In this document: in pieces, positions 46,632 to 55,239 of the stretch | Layout of the letters: every line of letters begins with the position of its first letter | How positions within the stretch are numbered: position 1 is the stretch's first letter | NCBI RefSeq assembly: GCF_900110295.1 | Contig: NZ_FODF01000003.1 | Span: forward strand, 124,001-188,000 | Direction: 5' to 3' | DNA: 64,000 bases | Origin: Peptostreptococcus russellii | GTDB lineage: Bacteria > Bacillota > Clostridia > Peptostreptococcales > Peptostreptococcaceae | Notes under the pieces: model-generated | The model's input: the letters and a program-made list of their open reading frames with translations, nothing else | Databases searched by the model: none | What the model was told of the DNA's origin: nothing | Made by a program: the position numbers and the translations under genes

Positions 46632-46673
46632 AGAGAATATTTAATAACACTATATTTAGTATTTAAACCATAA

Positions 46674-46725
46674 AAATACACGGAAAAAAATCAGTATATT
46701 GATTTTTAACCGTGTATTTTTTCTA
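46674..46725 (+). terminator. Intrinsic terminator after the L,D-transpeptidase gene
   Basis: AAATACACGG (46674-46683) pairs with CCGTGTATTT (46710-46719), with an inner A-rich/T-rich stem ATCA/TGAT, then TTTTTCT. Confidence 0.88.
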
Positions 46726-46849
46726 TTTTTGGGTATAATAAATATATCTAAAATTAATTCTTATAGACAAGGTTTTTTGAAATATTTTGGAAGAATAATT
46801 AATAAAATTTCTTTAGAAAGTGAAAATATGATAACCAGTGTATGTGATT

Positions 46850-46912
46850 AAAAGTATGCAGTAAGTACTCGGTTTGATAAGAAATATCTTCAGGGTGCGA
46901 AACCATACTTTT
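46850..46912 (+). ncRNA. Candidate structured leader RNA upstream of nrdEF
   Basis: AAAAGTAT (46850-46857) pairs with ATACTTTT (46905-46912). Directly inside, GGTTT (46871-46875) pairs with AAACC (46900-46904), stacking on the first stem, and GATA (46876-46879) with TATC (46885-46888). The unpaired 46889-46899 is TTCAGGGTGCG. The layout resembles a multi-stem aptamer but fits no riboswitch class I know. Confidence 0.4.
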
Positions 46913-46987
46913 TATTATGTGATAATATAGAGATATATTGGTAGAAGATAGAATTAATTAACAGGGGATTATGAAAAGGAGAAAAAA

Positions 46988-49102
46988 ATGAGCGATACAA
47001 AGTACATTGAGCTGAATAATGAGGTAATAGTAAGAGACATACATGGTAGATATCAGCTAGAAAAGGATAAAGAAGCTTTAAATGCTTATTTAGAAGATTC
47101 AATAGATGATAGAAGTATGAAGTTTTCTTCTGAGGAAGAAAAAATAAAATATTTAATAGAAAATAATTATTACGAAAAAGAAATAATAGAGAAATACTCT
47201 ATGGAATTTATAAAAGAATTAAGTGAGTATATAAAGAGCTTCGGATTTGAATTTAAATCTTATATGAGTGCAAGTAAATTCTATGAAAACTATGCACTAA
47301 AAACTGATGATGGGAAATATATACTAGAAAGCTATGAAGATAAAATATTAATCTGTTCATTGGCAATAGCAAGTGGAGATCAAAAAGTTGCTAAAACAGT
47401 GGCAGAAAAGCTTATAAGACAAGAATTTCAGCCAGCTACACCTACATTTCTTAATCTTGGAAGAGAAAGAGCAGGTCAATTAGTAAGTTGTTTTTTAGTT
47501 ACAGTAGAAGATAGTTGTGAAGGTATTAGTTATGCTGTATCTTCTGCAAATCACCTTTCTAAGATAGGTGGAGGAGTAGCACTAAACCTTACAAGACTAA
47601 GAGCTAGAGGCGAATCTATCAAGGGAATAGAAGGTGCTAGTGGTGGAGTAGTTGGAGTTGCAAAAATGCTGGAACAAAGCTTTAGTTACTTTAACCAAAT
47701 GGGAGCTAGACAAGGAGCTGGTGCAGTATATTTAAATGTACTTCATGCTGACTTTGAGAGCCTTATGGATACAAAGAAAATAAACGCTGATGAAAGGGTA
47801 AGACTAGCTACGCTATCTATAGGTGCAATAATTCCAGATGTATTTATGAAGTTGGCAGAGAAAAATGAAATTGGATATGCCTTTTATCCGCATTCTATAT
47901 TTAAAAAATATGGTCTTCACTTAGATGATTTAGATATGGAAAAGTGGTATGATAAATTAGTTGCAGATCCAGATATTAGAAAAAAGGAAATAAATCCTAG
48001 AGAAATGCTTACAAGGATAGCGGCAACTCAAATGGAGAGTGGATATCCATACATAGTCTTTATAGATACAGCTAATAGAAACCATACTTTAAAAGATTTA
48101 GGTATGATAAGAATGTCAAATTTATGTTGTGAGATATTCCAGTACCAAGTACCTTCAAAGATTGAAGGATACGGTTCAAAGGATAGTGTTTGGGGACAAG
48201 ATATAAGTTGTAATCTAGGCTCATTAAATATTGCAAATATAATGAAAAACAAAGATATGGATGGAGCAGTAGATACAGCTATAAGATTTTTAACTGATGT
48301 AAGTGATAGAACTAATATTCATCAAGTTCCTACTGTAAAAAACGGAAATGATAAAAGTCATTCAATAGGTCTTGGAGCAATGAATTTACATGGTTATCTG
48401 ATGAGTAATAATATAGTTTATGAATCAAAAGAAGCAGTTGAGTTTTGTAGTGTATTTTTTGCGATGATGAGATACTATGCAATTAGAAGCTCAATGAATA
48501 TTGCCAAAGAAAGAAAGGAAACTTTTTATGGCTTTGAAAAATCTGAATATGCAAAGGGAGCTGCAAGTGATGTTTTAGGCAAATACTATAAAGTGGACTA
48601 TCTGCCAAAGAGCGAAAAGGTAACAGCTTTGTTTGAAGGTATGGAAATACCTACTAAAGAGGATTGGGCAAAATTGTTAGATGAAGTAAAGGAAAATGGC
48701 ATATACAATGCCTATCTAATGGCAGTTGCACCGACACAGAGTATAAGTTATGTGCAAAATTCAACTTCTTCCATAATGCCTATAACAGAACAGATTGAAG
48801 TGAGAATTTACGGAGATTCAACTACAATATATCCAATGCCATTTTTAACAAATGAGAATTTATTATTTTATAAAAGTGCCTATAATACAGATATGTTAAA
48901 GGTAATAGATGTAGTGGCAGCTGTTCAAGAACATGTGGATCAGGGAATATCTACGACTTTATTTGTAACAGATGATAAAACTACAAGAGATATAGCAAGA
49001 TATTATATTTATGCTTACAAAAAAGGTTTAAAAAGCCTATATTATACTAGAACAAAGATGCTTAGAGAGTTAAACAATGAATGTGTGTCTTGTTCTGTAT
49101 AA
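46988..49102 (+). CDS. nrdE: Class Ib ribonucleoside-diphosphate reductase, alpha subunit
   Basis: 704 residues, normal for NrdE. QPATPTFLNLGRERAGQLVSCFLV (first active-site Cys), the NLGSLNIAN loop after SC, APTQSISYVQNSTSSIMP and the C-terminal redox pair CVSC are visible. It reduces ribonucleoside diphosphates, using a tyrosyl radical from NrdF. AAGGAGA precedes ATG 46988. nrdF lies downstream after 56 bases. No nrdI or nrdH is in the window, so the flavodoxin and glutaredoxin partners must be elsewhere. Confidence 0.96.
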   Translation: MSDTKYIELNNEVIVRDIHGRYQLEKDKEALNAYLEDSIDDRSMKFSSEEEKIKYLIENNYYEKEIIEKYSMEFIKELSEYIKSFGFEFKSYMSASKFYENYALKTDDGKYILESYEDKILICSLAIASGDQKVAKTVAEKLIRQEFQPATPTFLNLGRERAGQLVSCFLVTVEDSCEGISYAVSSANHLSKIGGGVALNLTRLRARGESIKGIEGASGGVVGVAKMLEQSFSYFNQMGARQGAGAVYLNVLHADFESLMDTKKINADERVRLATLSIGAIIPDVFMKLAEKNEIGYAFYPHSIFKKYGLHLDDLDMEKWYDKLVADPDIRKKEINPREMLTRIAATQMESGYPYIVFIDTANRNHTLKDLGMIRMSNLCCEIFQYQVPSKIEGYGSKDSVWGQDISCNLGSLNIANIMKNKDMDGAVDTAIRFLTDVSDRTNIHQVPTVKNGNDKSHSIGLGAMNLHGYLMSNNIVYESKEAVEFCSVFFAMMRYYAIRSSMNIAKERKETFYGFEKSEYAKGAASDVLGKYYKVDYLPKSEKVTALFEGMEIPTKEDWAKLLDEVKENGIYNAYLMAVAPTQSISYVQNSTSSIMPITEQIEVRIYGDSTTIYPMPFLTNENLLFYKSAYNTDMLKVIDVVAAVQEHVDQGISTTLFVTDDKTTRDIARYYIYAYKKGLKSLYYTRTKMLRELNNECVSCSV

Positions 49103-49158
49103 AATGGAATAGATAAAATTAAATAGGCTAATTAAGAGATATGGAAAGGGTAGATAAA

Positions 49159-50166
49159 ATGAGTATATATAAAAAAGAAAAAGTAGATGAAGTAAATAAG
49201 GTGCACAAAGCTGTAAATTGGGATACAGAAGATGACGACTTTACCCAGGCATTTTGGGAGCAAAATGTCAAGCAATTTTGGCTTCCAGAAGAAGTTCCAG
49301 TATCTAAAGACATACCTAGTTGGAATGAGCTTTCTGAAAAGGAGAGAGTTCTTTATAAAAGAGTTTTGGCAGGGTTGACTCTGCTTGATACAAAACAGGG
49401 GAATGATGGTATACCATCGATGATGGATTTAACAGATAATTTTCAAAGAAAGGCTGTTCTTTCTTTTATGGGAACAATGGAAGAAATTCATGCAAAGAGT
49501 TACTCCAATATATTTACAACTCTTTTATCCAAGAAGGAAATAGATGATCTTTTTATATGGATTGAAGAAGAGGAACTTTTGCAGAACAAAGCTAGAATAG
49601 TACTTAGACAGTATAAAAACACAGATGATGACAAAAGTCTATATATGTCTATGGCAACAAGTGTTTTTCTAGAGAGTTTTTTATTTTATAGTGGATTTTT
49701 CTATCCATTATTCTTAGCTGGGCAGGGAAAGATGATTTCAAGTGGGGAGATAATATCTTTAATACTTAGAGATGAATCACTTCATGGAAAATATATAGGT
49801 CTTTTAGCACAGGAAAAGCTAAATTCTTTTTCATATGATGATAAAAATGAATTAAAAGACAAAGTGTATGAGCTTTTAAAAGAATTAATGGAAAATGAAG
49901 AAAAATACACTAGAATGCTTTATGAGGGAACGGGTCTTGAAGAACAAGTTATTAATTTCTTGAGATATAATGCAAACTCAGCACTTACAAATTTAGGTTT
50001 TGAAGAATTTTACAAGGTAGAACCAGTAAATGCAATAGTTTTAAATGGACTTAGTACAGAAACGAAAACTCATGATTTCTTCTCTACAAAAGGGAATGGA
50101 TATCAAAAGGGAATATATGAAGAACTAGAAGATGATGATTTTATATTTCCAGAGTTGGATAATTAA
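49159..50166 (+). CDS. nrdF: Class Ib ribonucleoside-diphosphate reductase, beta subunit
   Basis: 335 residues. Dimetal ligands are seen in the MGTMEEIHAKSYSNIF (Glu, His, radical-Tyr region) and LRDESLHGKYIG segments, and VNWDTEDDDFTQAFWEQN is the usual start. It houses the Mn2 or Fe2 tyrosyl radical. ATG 49159 follows GAAAGGGTAG, so the upstream ATG at 49141 is unlikely. The C-terminus is acidic (EDDDFIFPELDN) for docking to NrdE. A strong terminator follows. Confidence 0.96.
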   Translation: MSIYKKEKVDEVNKVHKAVNWDTEDDDFTQAFWEQNVKQFWLPEEVPVSKDIPSWNELSEKERVLYKRVLAGLTLLDTKQGNDGIPSMMDLTDNFQRKAVLSFMGTMEEIHAKSYSNIFTTLLSKKEIDDLFIWIEEEELLQNKARIVLRQYKNTDDDKSLYMSMATSVFLESFLFYSGFFYPLFLAGQGKMISSGEIISLILRDESLHGKYIGLLAQEKLNSFSYDDKNELKDKVYELLKELMENEEKYTRMLYEGTGLEEQVINFLRYNANSALTNLGFEEFYKVEPVNAIVLNGLSTETKTHDFFSTKGNGYQKGIYEELEDDDFIFPELDN

Positions 50167-50242
50167 ATAGATTATTGAATTTAAAATATACTTTAAAGAA
50201 AAAGACAGAGCTTTTTGAGGTAACCACAAAAGGTTAGACTTT

Positions 50243-50280
50243 AATGCGTAACAGATTTGACATCTGTTACGCATTTTTTG
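50243..50280. terminator. Strong terminator between nrdF and the convergent Gx transporter gene
   Basis: A perfect 14-bp stem (50243-50256 with 50262-50275), loop TTGAC. TTTTTT follows on the plus strand; the minus-strand tail is weak. Confidence 0.93.
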
Positions 50281-50281
50281 T

Positions 50282-50800
50282 TTATTCTAATTTTAGATTT
50301 TTAAACAATTTTGTTTTTAGAGCATAGTTTACAACGATACCTATAAATACACCAGTCAGTAAAGATGCTCCTAGCATAAATGGAAGATAGGTCATAATAG
50401 AGATATTTTTAATAATCAAGCTTGCCATAAGTAGCTGGCCTATATTGTGTAAAATAGCTCCAACAAGGCTGATACCTATATTTGAAAATCCAGGCACCTT
50501 GCTTGCGATAAACATTCCCAATAGACTTAAGTAGCCTCCTGCAATACTAAATAACAGTGTGGACATAGGACCAGCGAAAATTGAAGACAAAATAATTCTT
50601 ACTGTAAGTATGAAGAAAGTATCTTTAAATCCAAATGTTATTAAACATATAAGAGTGATTATATTACTTAAACCTAATTTGGCACCTGGGAAAATTACTA
50701 GCAAGGGATTTGGAATAAAAGTTTCCAATATATATAGTGCAAGACTGTAGGCAACCATAAGGCTTAACAAAATCAACTTTTTTGTATTTGTTTTTTTCAT
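50282..50800 (-). CDS. Gx transporter family protein (heptaprenyl diphosphate synthase component I-like)
   Basis: 172 residues with about five membrane helices. IPNPLLVIFPGAKLGLSNII and GPMSTLLFSIAGGYLSLLGM match the Gx_transp family (PF07456), small substrate-binding-type membrane proteins often near Rnf or flavin genes; the name as a diphosphate synthase component is historical. The ATG at 50800 lies 15 bases after AAAGGAGG, an unusually long gap with no other start codon between. A Fur box overlaps its promoter, so iron control is inferred. Monocistronic. Confidence 0.85.
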   Translation of the reverse strand: MKKTNTKKLILLSLMVAYSLALYILETFIPNPLLVIFPGAKLGLSNIITLICLITFGFKDTFFILTVRIILSSIFAGPMSTLLFSIAGGYLSLLGMFIASKVPGFSNIGISLVGAILHNIGQLLMASLIIKNISIMTYLPFMLGASLLTGVFIGIVVNYALKTKLFKNLKLE

Positions 50801-50841
50801 ATATATTAACGAAAGCCTCCTTTAAAATTCAAAATTAAGAT

Positions 50842-50870
50842 GTTATATGGTTATGATAATGATTATCTAA
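50842..50870 (-). promoter_or_regulatory. Gx transporter promoter with Fur box
   Basis: On the minus strand TTAGAT (50865-50870), 17-base spacer, TATAAC (50842-50847). The spacer is filled by a 19-bp sequence (50849-50867) matching the classical Fur consensus at 16 positions; its core TGATAAT-G-ATTATCT is a 7-1-7 dyad with one mismatch. Confidence 0.65.
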
Positions 50871-51021
50871 TAAACAAATAACATCAACTATAATAATAAT
50901 ATTATTTCTCTTATTAATCAAGAAATATTAATTTAACAGAGCTAGCAAATAAAGAACAATTTTTGGAATTAGTTAAGTAAATTATGATATTATAGAGTAT
51001 AAGAGTAACAGGAGGTGCAAT

Positions 51022-52809
51022 ATGGGAAGAAATAGAAAAGAAATAGATAATAAATTTAAGTGGGATTTGGAAAAAATGTACCAATCTAGGGAAGAAATAG
51101 AAAAAGATATAGAATATATTGAAAAGAGCTATAAGGAAATAGAAAAGTATAAATCTAAGATGAATGAGTCAGTAGACAGTTTTTATAATGTTATAAAGTT
51201 AATGGAAGATTCTTCAAGAAAGCTTGAGTATCTATATACATACACTCATATGAAACACCATGAAGATACTAGAATAAATGAAAATCTTGCAGACTCTACA
51301 AAGTCAGAAATGGTAGAAAGTGAGTATAGCAAGGCAACAGCCTTTATAATTCCTGAAATATTAGGAATGGAAGAAAAGACTTTAAATAAATATATGGAAG
51401 ATGAGAGACTAATTCCATACAAAAGAATGATAGATGAAATATTAAGAATGAAGCCACATACTTTAAGTGAGAAGGAAGAAGAATTACTAGCAGCAGTTTC
51501 AGAGTTGACAGATGTTCCTGAAAATACATATGAAATGCTTTGTTTTGCAGATATGGAATTTCCAGAAATTAAAGATGAGGAAGGGAATAAGGTAAGACTA
51601 GATCATTTTAACTATTCAACATATATTAAAAGCAAGGATGAAAGAGTAAGAAAAGAAGCCTTTGAAGCTGAATTTTCAACATATGAAAAATATAAAAATA
51701 CAATGGCATCTACATTATTTGCAGCTATAAAGGGAGAAATATTTAATGCTAGAACTAGAAAATACCATTCAGCATTAGAAGCATCGCTATTTGCAGATGA
51801 TATTAGTGTAGAGGTTTATAATAATTTGATAAAATCAGTAGATGAAAATATTGGAAGTCTTAATAGATATCTTGAAATTAAAAAGAAATATTTTAATCTA
51901 GAAGAATTACATATGTATGATTTGTATGTAGCTATGGCTAAGGATTTCAAGATGGATATTCCATTTGAAAGAGCAAAGGAAATTATACTAGAAGCTTTAA
52001 AGCCAATGGGAGAAGATTATGTAAATCTTATTAAAAAAGCATTTGAAGAAAGATGGATAGATGTATATGAAAATGAAGGGAAAAAGGGTGGAGCCTACTC
52101 TTGGGGTTGCTACGATTCACATCCATATATATTAATGGGGTATACAGATGACCTAAACTCTATGTTCACACTTATACATGAACTTGGACATTCTATGCAC
52201 AGTTATTTATCTCATACAAATCAGCCTTACATAGATTCAAGTTATAAAATATTTGTAGCAGAGGTAGCCTCAACAGTAAATGAAATATTACTTATAAAGT
52301 ATCTTCTAAAAAATGCAAAGAGCAAGGAAGAAAAAATATATTATTTAAACTATTATTTAGAACAGTATAGAACAACAGTATATAGACAGACTTTATTTGC
52401 AGAGTTTGAAAAAATATGTCATGAAAATGTAGAAGCAGGAAATCCAATGACTGCTGAAGATTTTAATAAGGTGTATTTTGATCTAAATAAAAAATACTAT
52501 GGTCAGGTTTGTATAGTTGATGAATTAAGCAGTGTAGAATGGGCGAGAATACCACATTTTTATTCTAATTTCTATGTTTATAAATATGCAACAGGATTTT
52601 CTGCAGCATCTGTTTTAAGCGACAAAATTCTTAATGAAGAAGGTGCAGTTGAAAGATATATTGATTTTCTGAAAAGTGGTGGTTCAGATTACCCTCTTGA
52701 GCTACTTAGAAAAGCAGGGGTAGATATGAAAAAGAAAGAAGCCGTAGACGGAGCTTTAAAGATATTTGATAGAACAGTTAGTGAGCTTGAAGAACTTCTT
52801 CAAGATTAA
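51022..52809 (+). CDS. pepF: Oligoendopeptidase F (M3 family)
   Basis: 595 residues, normal length. The zinc motif HExxH is in FTLIHELGHSMHSY (about residue 386), with the third ligand in the downstream FVAEVASTVNEILL. It hydrolyses peptides of about 7-17 residues in the cytoplasm. CAGGAGGTG precedes ATG 51022. The next small gene starts 38 bases later with no terminator, so read-through to the sigma-54 activator is possible. Confidence 0.96.
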   Translation: MGRNRKEIDNKFKWDLEKMYQSREEIEKDIEYIEKSYKEIEKYKSKMNESVDSFYNVIKLMEDSSRKLEYLYTYTHMKHHEDTRINENLADSTKSEMVESEYSKATAFIIPEILGMEEKTLNKYMEDERLIPYKRMIDEILRMKPHTLSEKEEELLAAVSELTDVPENTYEMLCFADMEFPEIKDEEGNKVRLDHFNYSTYIKSKDERVRKEAFEAEFSTYEKYKNTMASTLFAAIKGEIFNARTRKYHSALEASLFADDISVEVYNNLIKSVDENIGSLNRYLEIKKKYFNLEELHMYDLYVAMAKDFKMDIPFERAKEIILEALKPMGEDYVNLIKKAFEERWIDVYENEGKKGGAYSWGCYDSHPYILMGYTDDLNSMFTLIHELGHSMHSYLSHTNQPYIDSSYKIFVAEVASTVNEILLIKYLLKNAKSKEEKIYYLNYYLEQYRTTVYRQTLFAEFEKICHENVEAGNPMTAEDFNKVYFDLNKKYYGQVCIVDELSSVEWARIPHFYSNFYVYKYATGFSAASVLSDKILNEEGAVERYIDFLKSGGSDYPLELLRKAGVDMKKKEAVDGALKIFDRTVSELEELLQD

Positions 52810-52846
52810 AACTAATTATAGATAAATTTGAATTGAAGGTGATAAT

Positions 52847-53020
52847 ATGGAAATATTCAACTTTAAGCTAATAGCAGGAGTTATGCTATTTGTAATTTTA
52901 ATATCTATTCAGATTACACTTAATAAGATTTTAGTAACTTTAAAAGAAATAAAAAGAGATATAAGAATTAGAAACGATGACTTCTTAGAAGATAGGGAAG
53001 GTTCTAGAAGAAGATTCTGA
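52847..53020 (+). CDS. Small single-helix membrane protein, 57 residues
   Basis: Starts MEIFNFKLIAGVMLF, one membrane helix (about 6-26), then a basic cytosolic region and an Arg-rich end (EDREGSRRRF). AAGGTGAT precedes ATG 52847. I recognise no family. It lies 38 bases after pepF and 34 before the sigma-54 activator, so it is probably translated from a shared message. Confidence 0.6.
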   Translation: MEIFNFKLIAGVMLFVILISIQITLNKILVTLKEIKRDIRIRNDDFLEDREGSRRRF

Positions 53021-53054
53021 TTTGCTATGGAGGTGAGGGGGCTAGGTCCTAAAT

Positions 53055-54986
53055 ATGAAACTTGATGTAATAAAAAATGAAATACAAAAAGTTGCAGAGG
53101 CAATTTCTCTTGTTATAAACATAGATGTAACCATAGTAAATGATGAGATGAAAAGAATAGCTGGAACTGGAAGTTATAAAGAGATGATAGGGGAAATAAT
53201 TCCAGGAAAATCTGTATTCAATAAATGTTTTGAAGAAAAAGAGACCTTGATAATAGATAATCCAAAAGAAAATCTATACTGTAGGCACTGTTATAAATTT
53301 GATTCTTGTAGAGAGAAGGCAGAGATGTCTTGCCCTATAATACTAGATGGTATCTGTTATGGAGTAATAGGGCTAATAGCTTTTGATGAAGAACAAAGAG
53401 AAAGTATAATAAGTAGGGAAAAAGAGCTTGTCCTTTTTATAGAAAAAATGGCGAGTCTTATATCGGGAAATCTAAAGGCAGAAATCAAGTCCTATGCCTA
53501 TAATATAGAAAAAAAGAAAATGATTAAAGTAATAGACGGTATGGATAAGTCTGTTGTTTCTGTGGATGAAAAAGGGAAAATAGATACTTGTAATAGTAAA
53601 TTTAGAAAACTTTTCAATATAGATTACGATCCTAGAAATATGGATATATCAAAAGTATTAGATTTTTTTAGTAATGATGTATTTGATAGCCTTAAAAAAA
53701 GCAATAAACACAGCAGTACATTTTATTCAGAATCTGCAAATGTAAGGGGAATATACAATATAAACAAAATTTATTATAAAAAAGATTTAAAGGGATTTGT
53801 TATAGATTTTGTTGATAGAAAAGATGCCATAAGAAACTATAATAAAATGAATACAGATTATAGAATGACAGTAGATGATATAATCGGAGAATCAGAAAGT
53901 ATTATAAGAGTAAAGAAAAATGCTTTAAAGGCAGCAGAATCTAGTTCCACGATTCTTATTACAGGTGAAAGCGGCACAGGAAAGGAGATGTTTGCTAGAG
54001 CAATTCATTTTCATAGTAGTAGAGGTGATAGACCCTTTATTACAATTAATTGCGCTGCAATACCAGAAGAACTTTTAGAGAGTGAACTTTTTGGATATGA
54101 AGAAGGGGCATTTACAGGAGCAAAAAAAGGTGGAAAGCTAGGTATGTTTGAAAGAGCCAACAAGGGAACAATATTTCTAGATGAAATAGGAGATATGAGC
54201 ATACATCTTCAGGCTAAGCTTTTAAGAGTGCTTCAAGAAAAAGAAATACAAAAAGTAGGTGGGAAGTCAGGGGTAAAGGTAGATGTAAGGATAATATCTG
54301 CAACCAATAAAAATCTTCCTGAACTTGTAAAAAATGGAATGTTTAGAGAAGACCTATACTATAGGCTCAATGTCTTGCCAATAGAACTTCCAAGTCTAAA
54401 AGAAAGAAAGGGAGACATTCCCTTGTTAGTAGATTATATGGTGAAAGTGTACTCTAAAAAGCTAGATAAGAATATTTCTGGAGTTTCAGAAGAAGTATTA
54501 AATATGTTAGAAGAATATAATTGGCCAGGAAATATTAGAGAGTTGCAAAATGTAATAGAATTTTGCATCAATATGACAAATGGAAATATAATCAATGATA
54601 TAAATATACTAAGAAACAGATTTAGGATAGAAGAAGAAAACTTAAAAATAAGTAGAAATAGTATTCATTCTAAAAAAACTTTCAACAATAATTTTTTAGA
54701 TAAGGAATGCAGTATTTGTCCAAAAGATAATCTGGATACAGAAAGAAGCCTTGTGAACAAGAATATAGTATGCTCTTGTTCAATAATTAATAAAGATACC
54801 GAAGTAGACAATAAGAAAAAAAGCGATAAGCCTGTATTTTTGAAGTTAGATGACATAGAAAAAAATGAAATAAAAAAAGCCTTAGATTATTATAAACCTT
54901 ATAAAAATGATAAGGACAAGGTAGCAGAAGTTTTGGGGATATCCAAAGCAACTCTTTATAGAAAAATAAAGAAATATAATCTTTAA
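53055..54986 (+). CDS. Sigma-54-dependent transcriptional activator, probable cysteine-responsive regulator
   Basis: 643 residues. N-terminal sensor with GAF/PAS-like features holding C76-X2-C79-X5-C85-X7-C93; a PAS-like segment (about 160-260); AAA+ core (about 273-515) with Walker A GESGTGKE (304-311), the sigma-54 contact loop GAFTGA (351-356) and Walker B FLDEIGD; a linker with a second Cys set (552, 555, 573, 575); and a Fis-type HTH (617-640). It opens sigma-54 promoters. The desulfidase gene downstream carries such a promoter, so this is its likely activator, as described for a similar pair in C. difficile. GGAGGTGAGGGGG lies 13 bases before ATG 53055. Confidence 0.93.
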   Translation: MKLDVIKNEIQKVAEAISLVINIDVTIVNDEMKRIAGTGSYKEMIGEIIPGKSVFNKCFEEKETLIIDNPKENLYCRHCYKFDSCREKAEMSCPIILDGICYGVIGLIAFDEEQRESIISREKELVLFIEKMASLISGNLKAEIKSYAYNIEKKKMIKVIDGMDKSVVSVDEKGKIDTCNSKFRKLFNIDYDPRNMDISKVLDFFSNDVFDSLKKSNKHSSTFYSESANVRGIYNINKIYYKKDLKGFVIDFVDRKDAIRNYNKMNTDYRMTVDDIIGESESIIRVKKNALKAAESSSTILITGESGTGKEMFARAIHFHSSRGDRPFITINCAAIPEELLESELFGYEEGAFTGAKKGGKLGMFERANKGTIFLDEIGDMSIHLQAKLLRVLQEKEIQKVGGKSGVKVDVRIISATNKNLPELVKNGMFREDLYYRLNVLPIELPSLKERKGDIPLLVDYMVKVYSKKLDKNISGVSEEVLNMLEEYNWPGNIRELQNVIEFCINMTNGNIINDINILRNRFRIEEENLKISRNSIHSKKTFNNNFLDKECSICPKDNLDTERSLVNKNIVCSCSIINKDTEVDNKKKSDKPVFLKLDDIEKNEIKKALDYYKPYKNDKDKVAEVLGISKATLYRKIKKYNL

Positions 54987-55032
54987 AATTAAAAGGTAAA
55001 ATTTTTATATAAATATTGCAATATAACCATTT

Positions 55033-55085
55033 TATCAAAATGAATATAAAGTGTATCAAAATGAGAAAGTTATATATCAATATGA
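55033..55085 (+). promoter_or_regulatory. Candidate enhancer sites for the sigma-54 activator
   Basis: TATCAAAATGA at 55033-55043 and 55054-55064, and TATCAATATGA at 55075-55085: three copies exactly 21 bases apart (two helical turns), about 115-168 bases upstream of the predicted start. The third overlaps the terminator below. Confidence 0.6.
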
Positions 55086-55104
55086 TAATATAACTTTCTT
55101 TTTT
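55066..55104 (+). terminator. Intrinsic terminator after the sigma-54 activator gene
   Basis: AAAGTTATAT (55066-55075) pairs perfectly with ATATAACTTT (55088-55097), then CTTTTTT. Confidence 0.82.
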
Positions 55105-55174
55105 AATATAAAAATTCTTTGTTAAAAAAAGAAAATCTTGAAATTTCAATACTTAGAAGAAAAATATAAAAAGT

Positions 55175-55190
55175 TGGCACGTAAATTGCA
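55175..55190 (+). promoter_or_regulatory. Sigma-54 (-24/-12) promoter of the cysteine desulfidase gene
   Basis: TGGCACG-TAAA-TTGCA matches the sigma-54 consensus TGGCACG-N4-TTGCW at every fixed position. The predicted start is near 55200, giving a 40-base leader to ATG 55240. Confidence 0.92.
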
Positions 55191-55239
55191 TTATATAAGT
55201 TAGAAGAAATTGTTTATAGTTTTTATAGGGGGTATAGAA

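Larger units (their letters stand above)
46632..46987. other. Intergenic region upstream of nrdE
   Basis: 356 bases with the L,D-transpeptidase terminator and the structured element at 46850-46912. I looked for NrdR boxes and found none convincing. Confidence 0.55.
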
